54,077 nt of DNA. Origin: an uncultured Clostridium sp. GTDB taxonomy: Bacteria > Bacillota > Clostridia > Peptostreptococcales > Peptostreptococcaceae. The position numbers and the translations under genes are program-made. The stretch covers positions 1-54,077 of the forward strand of contig CAMEPL010000007.1 of NCBI GenBank assembly GCA_945931665.1. The letters are read 5' to 3'. The notes below the pieces were generated by a model. That model was given only the letters and a program-made list of their open reading frames with translations. It was not told the DNA's origin and ran no database searches. Below are positions 36,662-44,189 of the stretch, piece by piece. Numbering within the stretch: position 1 is the first letter of the stretch; each line of letters starts with the position of its first letter.

Positions 36662-36965
36662 CAATATCCTCCCGAATCAAATTTTTAACCTCTATTATTA
36701 TATCATTTTCTTAAAAAGTCTTCATTTAAATATTATAAAATATATATTTTACCTAAAATTAAATTTAAGTATAAATTCCTAAGGTTATAAACTTATGTTT
36801 ATTTTCAACATACTTTATATAATTTATCATATATTACATACCTCTGTCAAAGTTTAACTGTATCATGTTAAAATATAATTTTAAAAAATAGTTTTTTAAT
36901 TTAAACTATTATTTACTTTATAATAAATTTATTATTTATCTAATTATAAAATATATGTTTAAACA
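36662..36965. other. Intergenic region with a weak terminator
   Basis: AT-rich. Stem AATAGTTT/AAACTATT (36887-36910) with T6 on the minus strand (complement of 36883-36888) probably ends the 36966-37271 transcript. TTGACA (36850-36845, minus) could be a -35 box for the downstream DUF6398-type gene. No small ORF with a ribosome binding site was seen. Confidence 0.45.
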
Positions 36966-37271
36966 TTAATAACTCTGTGTGTAGTCTTTCATATAAATGA
37001 TTGATTTTAGAAATGCGCCCCTAGCAATACATTCCGTAAGCTTTGAAAATATTATATTAGCATCTTCTTGTGTTATCTCTTCTAAAACGATTTCTTGTTT
37101 CTCTTCATAGTATATACTCTTGAAAAAATCCTTTGTATCTATTGATATGTTAATAATATTATTTAAGTCATTATTAATTAATTCCTTACTTCTTCTATTC
37201 AGGATTATATTATTTTCAACTTCATCTAACATACTGTTAATTCTATTTATTATAGATTCATATACTTCCAT
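36966..37271 (-). CDS. Hypothetical helical protein, 101 aa
   Basis: I do not recognise this protein. A run of G precedes ATG 37271 (GGGGGGATGAA), so the start is well supported. The product is acidic, predicted mostly helical (IINRINSMLDEVENNIILNR, QEDANIIFSKLTECIARGAF), with no membrane segment and a single cysteine. Its general look, two long amphipathic helices with a connecting loop, would fit a flagellar or chaperone-like small protein, but no specific motif supports such a call. It is monocistronic. Confidence 0.65.
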   Translation of the reverse strand: MEVYESIINRINSMLDEVENNIILNRRSKELINNDLNNIINISIDTKDFFKSIYYEEKQEIVLEEITQEDANIIFSKLTECIARGAFLKSIIYMKDYTQSY

Positions 37272-37489
37272 TTCATCCCCCCAAAAAATTTATTATAGGT
37301 TTATTTAATGAGTACTTTAATTAAATACTACCTATTTTAATTGTAGTACAAAAGTAAGCTTCCTAACAATTTATTTTACACTCTATTATCCTACTATTTC
37401 TGACATAATTTTTATAATATATTGCACAAGGATAAAACTTTTTTAATTGGAAATACTATTAATCAGATTTTAAAATAGGCGGTGTATTT

Positions 37490-39052
37490 ATGAATAATTT
37501 GCAAAAAACTCTATTAAACGAAATACCTGAATTTAGAGATTATACATTGAATTTTATAAATGGAAATATGTCTACAATGCAATATAAAGAATTTGCAGCA
37601 GCATATGGAGTCTATTCTCAATCAAACGATAAGCAACTATTTTTAATTAGATTCAGAACATCTTGTGGCGTTATTTCTAGAGCTCAGCTACATACAATTT
37701 ATCAAATGGCACATAAACACAATTTAAACTATATACATATTACTACTAGACAGTCTATTCAACTTCAAGATTTAGACATGGATACAATCGTCGATATTAT
37801 GCAACAAGGTATAGAAAAAGATCTCTATACAAAAGGCAGTTGTGGAAATTTTCCTAGAAATGTCACTCTTTCACCACTATCTGGAGTAGACTTGGAGGAA
37901 AGTTTTGATGTTACACCTTATGCTTTAGATACCGATAAATATTTTTTAAATAAGATAAGCACCTATAATCTACCTCAAAAGTTTAAGGTTTCTTATTCAA
38001 ATTCCCAAAAAGATTCTGCACATGCCACTAATCAAGATGTAGGGTTTATAGCTACAATCAAAGACAATAAACCTTATTTTGAAGTGTATGTCGGTGGTGC
38101 ATTAGGTAAAGACCCTAAGATAGGTCTAAAACTCTCTAAATTAATAAAACCAAGCGATGTTTTATTTTATATCGAAGGTGTGACTGAATTTCTTAAAAAA
38201 GAAGGAAACTACGAAAATAAATATAAAGCTGGAGTAAGATATATGATTGAGTATCTTGGAGAAGATGAATTTTTAAAAAGGCTGTACTCATATATTGATA
38301 AACAAAAACAATACGTAAGTTTAAAAATAAATCCAGCTCCAATTAATTACAAAAAACAAGGAAGTGAAATTAAATTAAATAATCCTAGATTATTCAAACA
38401 AAAACAACCGGGATTATATTCAGTCTATATACATCCACTAGGTGGTATGTATAAATTAAAAGATTTAAAGTGCTTATTAAAAGAACTAGATAAAATTAAA
38501 AATCCTTTTATTAGGATAGGTATGATGCAAGATATATATATATTAAATTTAGATGGACAAGAGGCTAAAAAAATACTCGATACTACAGAATGTGTAAATG
38601 GGTCAACAGCCTTAGAAAACAGTATTTCTTGTATTGGTTTTCCAATTTGCCAAATGGGTATTTGCAACAGTCAAAAAATGCTTTCTGAAATAATTACTTA
38701 TTTTAAAATAAACAGTAAAGACAGACAGAATATGAAAGTTATGCCACCAATTTATATTTCTGGTTGTAAAAATTCTTGTGGTCTTCAACAAAATGGATAT
38801 ATCGGTCTAATTGGTAAAATGAAAAGTATTGATAAAATTCCTGTAAATTGCTTTGAAATTACTATAAATGGATTTCAAGATATTGACGATTTTAACTCTA
38901 GGGAATTTGTAGGTTGTTTTAAAGATTGTGATATTCCACCTATGTTATATAAAATAAGTGAAGAACTTATAGAAATGAATATTGATTTCACAACTTTTGT
39001 AAATAATTATCGAGATAAATTTGATAAAATAATTGATAAATATAAAATCTAA
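37490..39052 (+). CDS. Siroheme-dependent nitrite/sulfite reductase family protein (NirA/CysI-like)
   Basis: 520 residues with the two-fold symmetric siroheme reductase architecture. The N-terminal ferrodoxin-like half contains ITTRQSIQLQDL (about 84-95) and GGALGKDPKIG; the second half contains the siroheme/[4Fe-4S] ligands Cys381-x5-Cys387 and Cys426-x3-Cys430. It should reduce nitrite to ammonia or sulfite to sulfide with ferredoxin as donor. It is a second siroheme reductase in the window besides AsrC, so the two may divide assimilatory and dissimilatory roles. AGGCGGTGTATTT precedes ATG 37490. It is monocistronic; the gap upstream has no clear Crp-type dyad. The precise substrate cannot be read from sequence. 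Confidence 0.86.
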   Translation: MNNLQKTLLNEIPEFRDYTLNFINGNMSTMQYKEFAAAYGVYSQSNDKQLFLIRFRTSCGVISRAQLHTIYQMAHKHNLNYIHITTRQSIQLQDLDMDTIVDIMQQGIEKDLYTKGSCGNFPRNVTLSPLSGVDLEESFDVTPYALDTDKYFLNKISTYNLPQKFKVSYSNSQKDSAHATNQDVGFIATIKDNKPYFEVYVGGALGKDPKIGLKLSKLIKPSDVLFYIEGVTEFLKKEGNYENKYKAGVRYMIEYLGEDEFLKRLYSYIDKQKQYVSLKINPAPINYKKQGSEIKLNNPRLFKQKQPGLYSVYIHPLGGMYKLKDLKCLLKELDKIKNPFIRIGMMQDIYILNLDGQEAKKILDTTECVNGSTALENSISCIGFPICQMGICNSQKMLSEIITYFKINSKDRQNMKVMPPIYISGCKNSCGLQQNGYIGLIGKMKSIDKIPVNCFEITINGFQDIDDFNSREFVGCFKDCDIPPMLYKISEELIEMNIDFTTFVNNYRDKFDKIIDKYKI

Positions 39053-39060
39053 AAATAAAA

Positions 39061-39096
39061 AACTGTAGAAATAGACTTTCTACAGTTAATTTTTTA
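39061..39096. terminator. Bidirectional terminator
   Basis: Perfect 11-bp stem AACTGTAGAAA/TTTCTACAGTT (39061-39087) with T6 after it and A-rich sequence before it. The right arm overlaps the stop of the minus-strand foldase gene by two bases. Confidence 0.88.
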
Positions 39097-40192
39097 TTTG
39101 AACGTTGTATTTTGTATATAGATCCTTCATTAAAGTAGTTTGTTTAGTATTTTCTAATGTTTCTATTAAATCATCTTTAATATCTTTAAAGTCTTGTGCT
39201 TTTTCACCTGTTTTCTTTATTATATGATATCCTGCGCTTGTCTCTACAACTTTTGGATATATTTCCCCTACTTTTAGTGAAAATGCAGCTTTTGAAAATT
39301 CACTTACCATTTCATCTTCAGTAAAATATCCTAAATCCCCTCCACTAGATGCACTAGAGTCATCAGAATATTCCTTTGCTAATGTTGCAAAATCATCTCC
39401 ATCTAGAGCCATTTTTAAAACAGCTTCTGCTGTCTTTTTATTTTCCTCTATTTTATCATCGCTTAATTTTTTATTATTGCTGTCATAATTTGAAATTAAT
39501 ATATGTGAAGCGCGAATTTGTTCAAAATCATCTTTATTTTTTTCGTAGTATTTTTCTGCTTCTTCTTCACTTACTTCAGTGTAATCTTCTAAATACGTAG
39601 CACCCATTAATTCTTTTTTTATACGTTCTTTTAATTTATCTTCTATAAGGTTAAATTTCTCAAAATACTCATCTTGTGTTAAATTATACTGAGAATTTAT
39701 ATTATTTATAGTAGCATCGTAATTTTCTTGTATTTGATCATCTGTTATTTTAACATTATTCTCTTTAGCTTCTTTATATAAAACTTCTATATTTACTAAA
39801 TACTCAAGCATTGTCGATTCATATGTAGAAATTTGTGAATTAGTTAACTTTTGAAGACCATTTGAATAAAAAATAGGATCCATAACACTTTTTAAATCTC
39901 TACCTGTTATTTTACTGTCGCCAACAGTTGCATATACTTCACTATTAGAATAATGTCTATAACTTGCAGGTAAAAGTCTTCCGTATGACATCCCTCCATA
40001 GAAAGCTCCCCCAACTACAGCAACCAAGGCGCATACTAATGCCACTTTCTTCATTATTTTTCGCTCTTTTTTCTCATCTTCTGTCATAATGACAACTTTA
40101 TTATGATTTAATTTTTCTTGTTCAGTACCAATTGTTGAAATTTCTTTTGTTTCTTTAAGATTATCTTCAACTTTTTTATTTTTCTTAAACAT
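39086..40192 (-). CDS. PrsA-like membrane-anchored peptidyl-prolyl isomerase
   Basis: 368 residues. A charged cytoplasmic N-terminus (about 1-47) precedes one membrane helix (48-66, MKKVALVCALVAVVGGAF); there is no lipobox, so unlike Bacillus PrsA it is not a lipoprotein. A SurA/PrsA-type chaperone region follows (about 85-210), then a parvulin rotamase domain (about 226-330) with ASHILIS, GGDLGYF and AGYHIIKKT. It should assist folding of secreted and wall proteins outside the membrane; related spore or virulence-associated foldases exist in Clostridia. GGAGGACAGA precedes ATG 40192. It is monocistronic. Confidence 0.87.
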   Translation of the reverse strand: MFKKNKKVEDNLKETKEISTIGTEQEKLNHNKVVIMTEDEKKERKIMKKVALVCALVAVVGGAFYGGMSYGRLLPASYRHYSNSEVYATVGDSKITGRDLKSVMDPIFYSNGLQKLTNSQISTYESTMLEYLVNIEVLYKEAKENNVKITDDQIQENYDATINNINSQYNLTQDEYFEKFNLIEDKLKERIKKELMGATYLEDYTEVSEEEAEKYYEKNKDDFEQIRASHILISNYDSNNKKLSDDKIEENKKTAEAVLKMALDGDDFATLAKEYSDDSSASSGGDLGYFTEDEMVSEFSKAAFSLKVGEIYPKVVETSAGYHIIKKTGEKAQDFKDIKDDLIETLENTKQTTLMKDLYTKYNVQIKN

Positions 40193-40551
40193 TCTGTCCT
40201 CCTACATAGTTTATATATTTAAAAATCCAACATCTACGAATTTAAATAACTATTTAATAAAATTTAACATCTGTATTATATCATTATTTTCACATCATTT
40301 TTTTAAAAAAATATTACAAATTATTTATCAATAAACAAATATTTTTTATAAGCACATCTAAAATTATTAACATATTTGCTTAATCAACTACTAAAAATGA
40401 TTATAATTTTAAGATGAATATAATTTCCTATGTGTTATAAAAAATACTATAGAAATAGGAAATGGACTAAACTCATTAGTCCATTTTCTATTTCTATACT
40501 TTATAATAAAAACCTTAATTTATTCTTAGTTATTTACTATTACACTAAAGA
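40193..40551. other. Intergenic region with a long hairpin
   Basis: AT-rich promoter region of the foldase gene, plus the long terminator at 40448-40498. No ORF with a ribosome binding site was seen; DNA between 40500 and 40551 probably includes decayed sequence of the MBL remnant. Confidence 0.45.
40448..40498 (-). terminator. Terminator of the gntP transcript
   Basis: A 23-bp stem with one mismatch (40448-40470 with 40476-40498; core AAATGGACTAA). On the minus strand it is followed by GTATTTTTTATAAC. Confidence 0.88.
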
Positions 40552-40854
40552 TTATAAATTTATATCTTCAGTATGATACAGTAGTAAATTCTTTATATTT
40601 AATACTTGAGCAGTTTTACCTGCATCAAGTGCTGTACTGTGATACTTTTCATATGGTTTGAATATTTCTCTATCTTTATATAGGCAAAATGCCTCAGCAA
40701 GCATCCAATCACAATCTTGTACATACTTTTTGTTTATATCATTGTAAGGTTCATCACCAAGGCATACCAATGTTTTTTCTTCTTCATCTTTTACTTCCTT
40801 GATAATTATATCTTTATTTATTAACTTAAATAATTTTGAAGGAAGAGTTAGTTC
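40552..40854 (-). pseudogene. Remnant of an MBL-fold metallohydrolase (RNase Z-like C-terminal part)
   Basis: An open stretch with no start codon of its own that has a ribosome binding site. It begins just after the gntP stop and reads ELTLPSKLFKLINKDIIIKE, then LVCLGDEPYNDINKKYVQDC, DWMLAEAFCLYKDREIFKPY and KTAQVLNIKNLLLYHTED before an early TAA. The DEPYN, LAEAFCLY, HST and LYHTED segments match the C-terminal third of MBL-fold hydrolases of the RNase Z-like group. The N-terminal HxHxDH half is missing, and the usual last 30 or so residues after LYHTED are absent. I therefore call it a decayed gene, not a functional small protein. It lies six bases after the gntP stop. Confidence 0.72.
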
Positions 40855-40859
40855 ACATT

Positions 40860-42230
40860 TTAAATATATATACTAACACCTATTACAATTATAGCTGTTA
40901 CAGCTATTGGAATTAATACAGATGTTACAAATATATCCTTGTATGATTCTTTGTGAGTAAGACCACAAATAGCTAGAGTTGTAATAACTGCTCCATTATG
41001 AGGCAATGTATCAAGACCTCCACAAGCTAGAGAAGCTACTCTATGTAAAATCTCTGGGGAAATATTCAAAGCACTTGCCATTTGCATATAAGTAGGTGCT
41101 AAAGCATCTAAAGTAATTGTTAATCCTCCAGAAGCAGATGCTGTAAGTCCGCAAATTAAATTTACAGATAAAGCTTCTGATATTATAGGGTTTGATGAAA
41201 TATTAAATACAAAATTTTGAACTACTGAAAAAATAGCCAATGATTTAATCACACTACCATACCCAACGATTGCTGATGAATTTAATAAAGGTCTAAAAGA
41301 ATTAGTAACACCTTCATCTAAAACACTTTTTATGTTTTTGATTTTTTTAAAATTAGTAATAACTAAAAATAAATCTGCTATAACAATTGAAATTATGACA
41401 CTCCATGTTCCAGATACATTACCTAAAGTTGTATTAAACTTTTCTAAATAGGCTCCATCAACTGAAGGATAATATATTTTTGAGAAAAATAAGTTTGATA
41501 CAAATATAATTAAAATAGGTACAATTGCCACAAGTATATTTGGTAGTTTTTCTTCAGTTAATTTTTCATTTTCTATAGAATCTCCATATCCTTCATTATT
41601 ATTTCTAGCTTTTTTAGATTCTCTACTTAAATAAATCATTCCTAATCCTAGCATTAGCAAACTTGCAATTATACCAAGTAAAGGTGCTGCAAAAGCATCT
41701 GTTCCAAAGTACTTCATTGGGATAACATTTTGAATTTCTGGTGAGCCTGGAGCTGCTGTCATTGTAAAAGTAAATGAACCTAATGCAATACATCCAGGAA
41801 TAAGTCTTTTTGGAATATCTGCTTCTTTAAATAAAATCCTCGCTATGGGATATGATATAAAAGCAACTACAAATAAAGAAACTCCTCCATATGTAAGTAG
41901 CGCTCCTGATAAAACTATGGATAATATAGCCTTGTCGCTACCTAATTTTTTTGTTATAAAATGAGAAATAGATTTTGCATAATTTGCTTTTTCCATCAAT
42001 ATAGCAAATATGGCTCCTGTCATAAATAACGGGAAATAATTTTTTACAAAACTTGCAAAGCCTGACATATATACCTCTGTATAAGATGCCATTAGGTGGC
42101 TATCAAAACCAGTAGTTACTATAAGTGTCAATAGCGCTACTATTGGTGCTGTGATTATTGTTGAATATCCTCTATATGCTAAAAACATAATGAGTACAAG
42201 TGATAAAATTAATCCTATAATGCTAAACAT
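40860..42230 (-). CDS. GntP-family permease
   Basis: 456 residues with about 12 to 13 membrane helices, of the gluconate:proton symporter (GntP) family, which takes up gluconate, hydroxybutyrate or related organic acids. Typical segments are TYGGVSLFVVAFISYPIARI, TMTAAPGSPEIQNVIP and GGLTITLDALAPTYMQMASA near the C-terminus. The ATG at 42230 lacks its own ribosome binding site: AAAGGAG lies about 30 bases upstream, where it serves a seven-codon leader ORF, so this gene is probably translated by coupling. It is followed by an MBL-fold remnant. The substrate cannot be read from sequence. Confidence 0.87.
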   Translation of the reverse strand: MFSIIGLILSLVLIMFLAYRGYSTIITAPIVALLTLIVTTGFDSHLMASYTEVYMSGFASFVKNYFPLFMTGAIFAILMEKANYAKSISHFITKKLGSDKAILSIVLSGALLTYGGVSLFVVAFISYPIARILFKEADIPKRLIPGCIALGSFTFTMTAAPGSPEIQNVIPMKYFGTDAFAAPLLGIIASLLMLGLGMIYLSRESKKARNNNEGYGDSIENEKLTEEKLPNILVAIVPILIIFVSNLFFSKIYYPSVDGAYLEKFNTTLGNVSGTWSVIISIVIADLFLVITNFKKIKNIKSVLDEGVTNSFRPLLNSSAIVGYGSVIKSLAIFSVVQNFVFNISSNPIISEALSVNLICGLTASASGGLTITLDALAPTYMQMASALNISPEILHRVASLACGGLDTLPHNGAVITTLAICGLTHKESYKDIFVTSVLIPIAVTAIIVIGVSIYI

Positions 42231-42237
42231 TTTTTAT

Positions 42238-42258
42238 TTAGTGTTGTAGTAACAACAT
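42238..42258 (-). CDS. Six-residue leader ORF upstream of gntP
   Basis: AAAGGAG (42267-42261) is followed by ATG TTG TTA CTA CAA CAC TAA, which stops 7 bases before the gntP ATG. The middle contains an inverted repeat TGTTGT/ACAACA. Together they look like a short translated leader for gntP. It could also be a chance ORF if gntP uses a hairpin to bring the distant binding site close. Confidence 0.5.
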   Translation of the reverse strand: MLLLQH

Positions 42259-42373
42259 TACTCCTTTCATATTTCTTTTATATTTTATAAATTCCCCAAT
42301 TTTTTTATATTTAATCTATTTTTCCAGGTTTCATCTTTAAAGATTTAAATTTACATATTCTTGAAAATATTAA

Positions 42374-42418
42374 ATAAAAATAAGCCAGAGAAATTGCAAT
42401 AATCCCTGGCTTATTTTA
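42374..42418 (-). terminator. Terminator of the FAD-Rieske gene
   Basis: Stem AAAATAAGCCAG (42377-42388) with CTGGCTTATTTT (42406-42417), with internal pairing GA/TC. On the minus strand a T-rich run follows. Confidence 0.82.
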
Positions 42419-42482
42419 TATTTTGAGTGTCAATTTATTTTTTGGTGTCAAATGGGTGTAAATCTTCACTTTTTTAATAAAA

Positions 42483-44012
42483 TTACACTAAATCAGGGTC
42501 AATATCATTATCACCCATTCCAAGTAGTTTCAATGGTTTAAGCGCTGGTCCATTTAATATACTTCCGTCATAATTAAACCTAGAACCATGACATGGACAA
42601 TCCCAGCTCTTTTCAAAACTATTAAATTTAAGCTCACATCCCAAATGTGTACATGTTATATCAACGACAAATAACTTGCCATTTTTATCTCTATATGCTC
42701 CATACTTGTCACCATCTATAACAACTACCTTGCCCTCTCCTTTTGCTATATCAAGTTCCATACTTCCCTTTTTAATTTTGCCTTTTATATAGTCATAAGC
42801 CATAATTGTATTTTCTTTTAAGTAGTTTAAATTTAAATAACTTCCTACCCTAGATGGATTAAATAAGTCTTGGTATTTTGATTTGTGATTTAAAATTAAA
42901 TCTGATATAACTATAGATGCAATTGCAGATGTACTTATACCCCACTTACAAAATCCTGTTGCTATATATATATCAGGCTCATCTTTGCTTATATGACCTA
43001 TATACGGTATGTTATCAGTTGCTATATAATCTTGTGTAGACCATCTTTGCTCTATTATACCTATTTTAAAATTATTTTTTGCAAAATCTACAATATCATC
43101 AAATATCTTACTTTCATTATCACATTTGCCGGTCTTGTGGTCAAATCCTCCACATATTAAGTAATCTTGTCCTTTATCTGTATATGTTCTGACAGTTTTT
43201 GATGGTTTTTCCACATTTATAAACATACCTTTTGCAATAGGTTTATTTAGCTTTGAAATTGTTAAGTATGATCTATATGCATGTTCTTTTGTAAAATAAA
43301 GTCCTAATTCATCATGCCATATATTTGAAGATGCTATTACAACTATTTTTGCCTTAATTGTTTTATTATTTCTTGTTTTCACTATATAACCGTCTTTATC
43401 TTTTTCAAGTCCTACAACTGGTGTGTTTTCGTATATATCAACACCTTTAGATGAAACTACTTTAGCTAAACCATCCATATATTTTTTAGAATTAAATTGG
43501 GCTTGATTATCTAATTTAAGAGCACCTTTTATTTCTATAGGGAAGTCCTCAATCTTATTTAAATATTCATATGGTATTTGTAGTTTTTCGCAAGTCTTAT
43601 ATTCGCTTTTTATTTGTTTTAAACTATCTTCATCTTGTGTAAATATGTAATTTGGAACTTCTTCAAAATTACAATCTATATTGTATTTTTTAACTATATC
43701 TTTAATTAATCTAAGTCCTTCTTCATTGGCTTCATAATAAAGTCTGGCCTTTTCTTCGCCGTACTTTTTACTTATACTTTCGTAAATCAAACCATGCGAT
43801 GATGTTATTTTTCCAGTATTTCTTCCAGATGAACCATATCCAACTTTATCAGATTCTACAACTATGATTTTTTTATTTTGTTTGCTAAGCATATATGCTG
43901 TATGAAGTCCTGTAAGACCTGCTCCTACTATTAAGTATTCTGTTTCTATATCTTTATCTAAAGTAGGATAACTTTCACCTTGATTATTTATTATCCAAAA
44001 TGAATTTTCCAT
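42483..44012 (-). CDS. FAD-dependent oxidoreductase fused to a C-terminal Rieske domain
   Basis: 509 residues from ATG 44012, with AAAAGGTG upstream; the GTG nine bases earlier is part of that site. The N-terminal D-amino-acid-oxidase-type FAD domain is seen from LIVGAGLTGLHTAYML, with GYGSSGRNTGKITSSHG nearby (about 55-70). The C-terminal ~60 residues form a Rieske [2Fe-2S] domain with CTHLGC and CPCHGSRF, providing two Cys and two His ligands plus the disulfide pair. The fusion resembles the YhfW/PuuB-plus-Rieske proteins of Firmicutes, whose substrate is unknown; an amine or amino acid is likely. There is no signal peptide. It is monocistronic. A Rieske centre in a strict anaerobe suggests an electron-transfer role. 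Confidence 0.88.
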   Translation of the reverse strand: MENSFWIINNQGESYPTLDKDIETEYLIVGAGLTGLHTAYMLSKQNKKIIVVESDKVGYGSSGRNTGKITSSHGLIYESISKKYGEEKARLYYEANEEGLRLIKDIVKKYNIDCNFEEVPNYIFTQDEDSLKQIKSEYKTCEKLQIPYEYLNKIEDFPIEIKGALKLDNQAQFNSKKYMDGLAKVVSSKGVDIYENTPVVGLEKDKDGYIVKTRNNKTIKAKIVVIASSNIWHDELGLYFTKEHAYRSYLTISKLNKPIAKGMFINVEKPSKTVRTYTDKGQDYLICGGFDHKTGKCDNESKIFDDIVDFAKNNFKIGIIEQRWSTQDYIATDNIPYIGHISKDEPDIYIATGFCKWGISTSAIASIVISDLILNHKSKYQDLFNPSRVGSYLNLNYLKENTIMAYDYIKGKIKKGSMELDIAKGEGKVVVIDGDKYGAYRDKNGKLFVVDITCTHLGCELKFNSFEKSWDCPCHGSRFNYDGSILNGPALKPLKLLGMGDNDIDPDLV

Positions 44013-44096
44013 ATTAAACACCTTTTCCCTTAATTTTTTATACTATTGTATTGTTTCCAATATTAGAAAATATATTTATTAAATTTGATTGTAATC

Positions 44097-44126
44097 AAAA
44101 AAATTACCACGAGTATCACTCGTGGT
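44097..44126 (-). terminator. Terminator of the fruK-fruA operon
   Basis: Perfect 8-bp stem ACCACGAG/CTCGTGGT (44106-44126), with T7 on the minus strand (complement of 44097-44103), 64 bases after the fruA stop. Confidence 0.9.
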
Positions 44127-44189
44127 ATCAAGGGTTATGTTTATACATGGGTTAATCGATATTTTATCAATTAAACTCTAGTTAACTTG

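Noticed and set aside
39086..40192. Foldase as a lipoprotein
   Set aside because: The N-terminal hydrophobic segment has a cysteine inside the helix but no lipobox (L-A/S-G/A-C) at its end.
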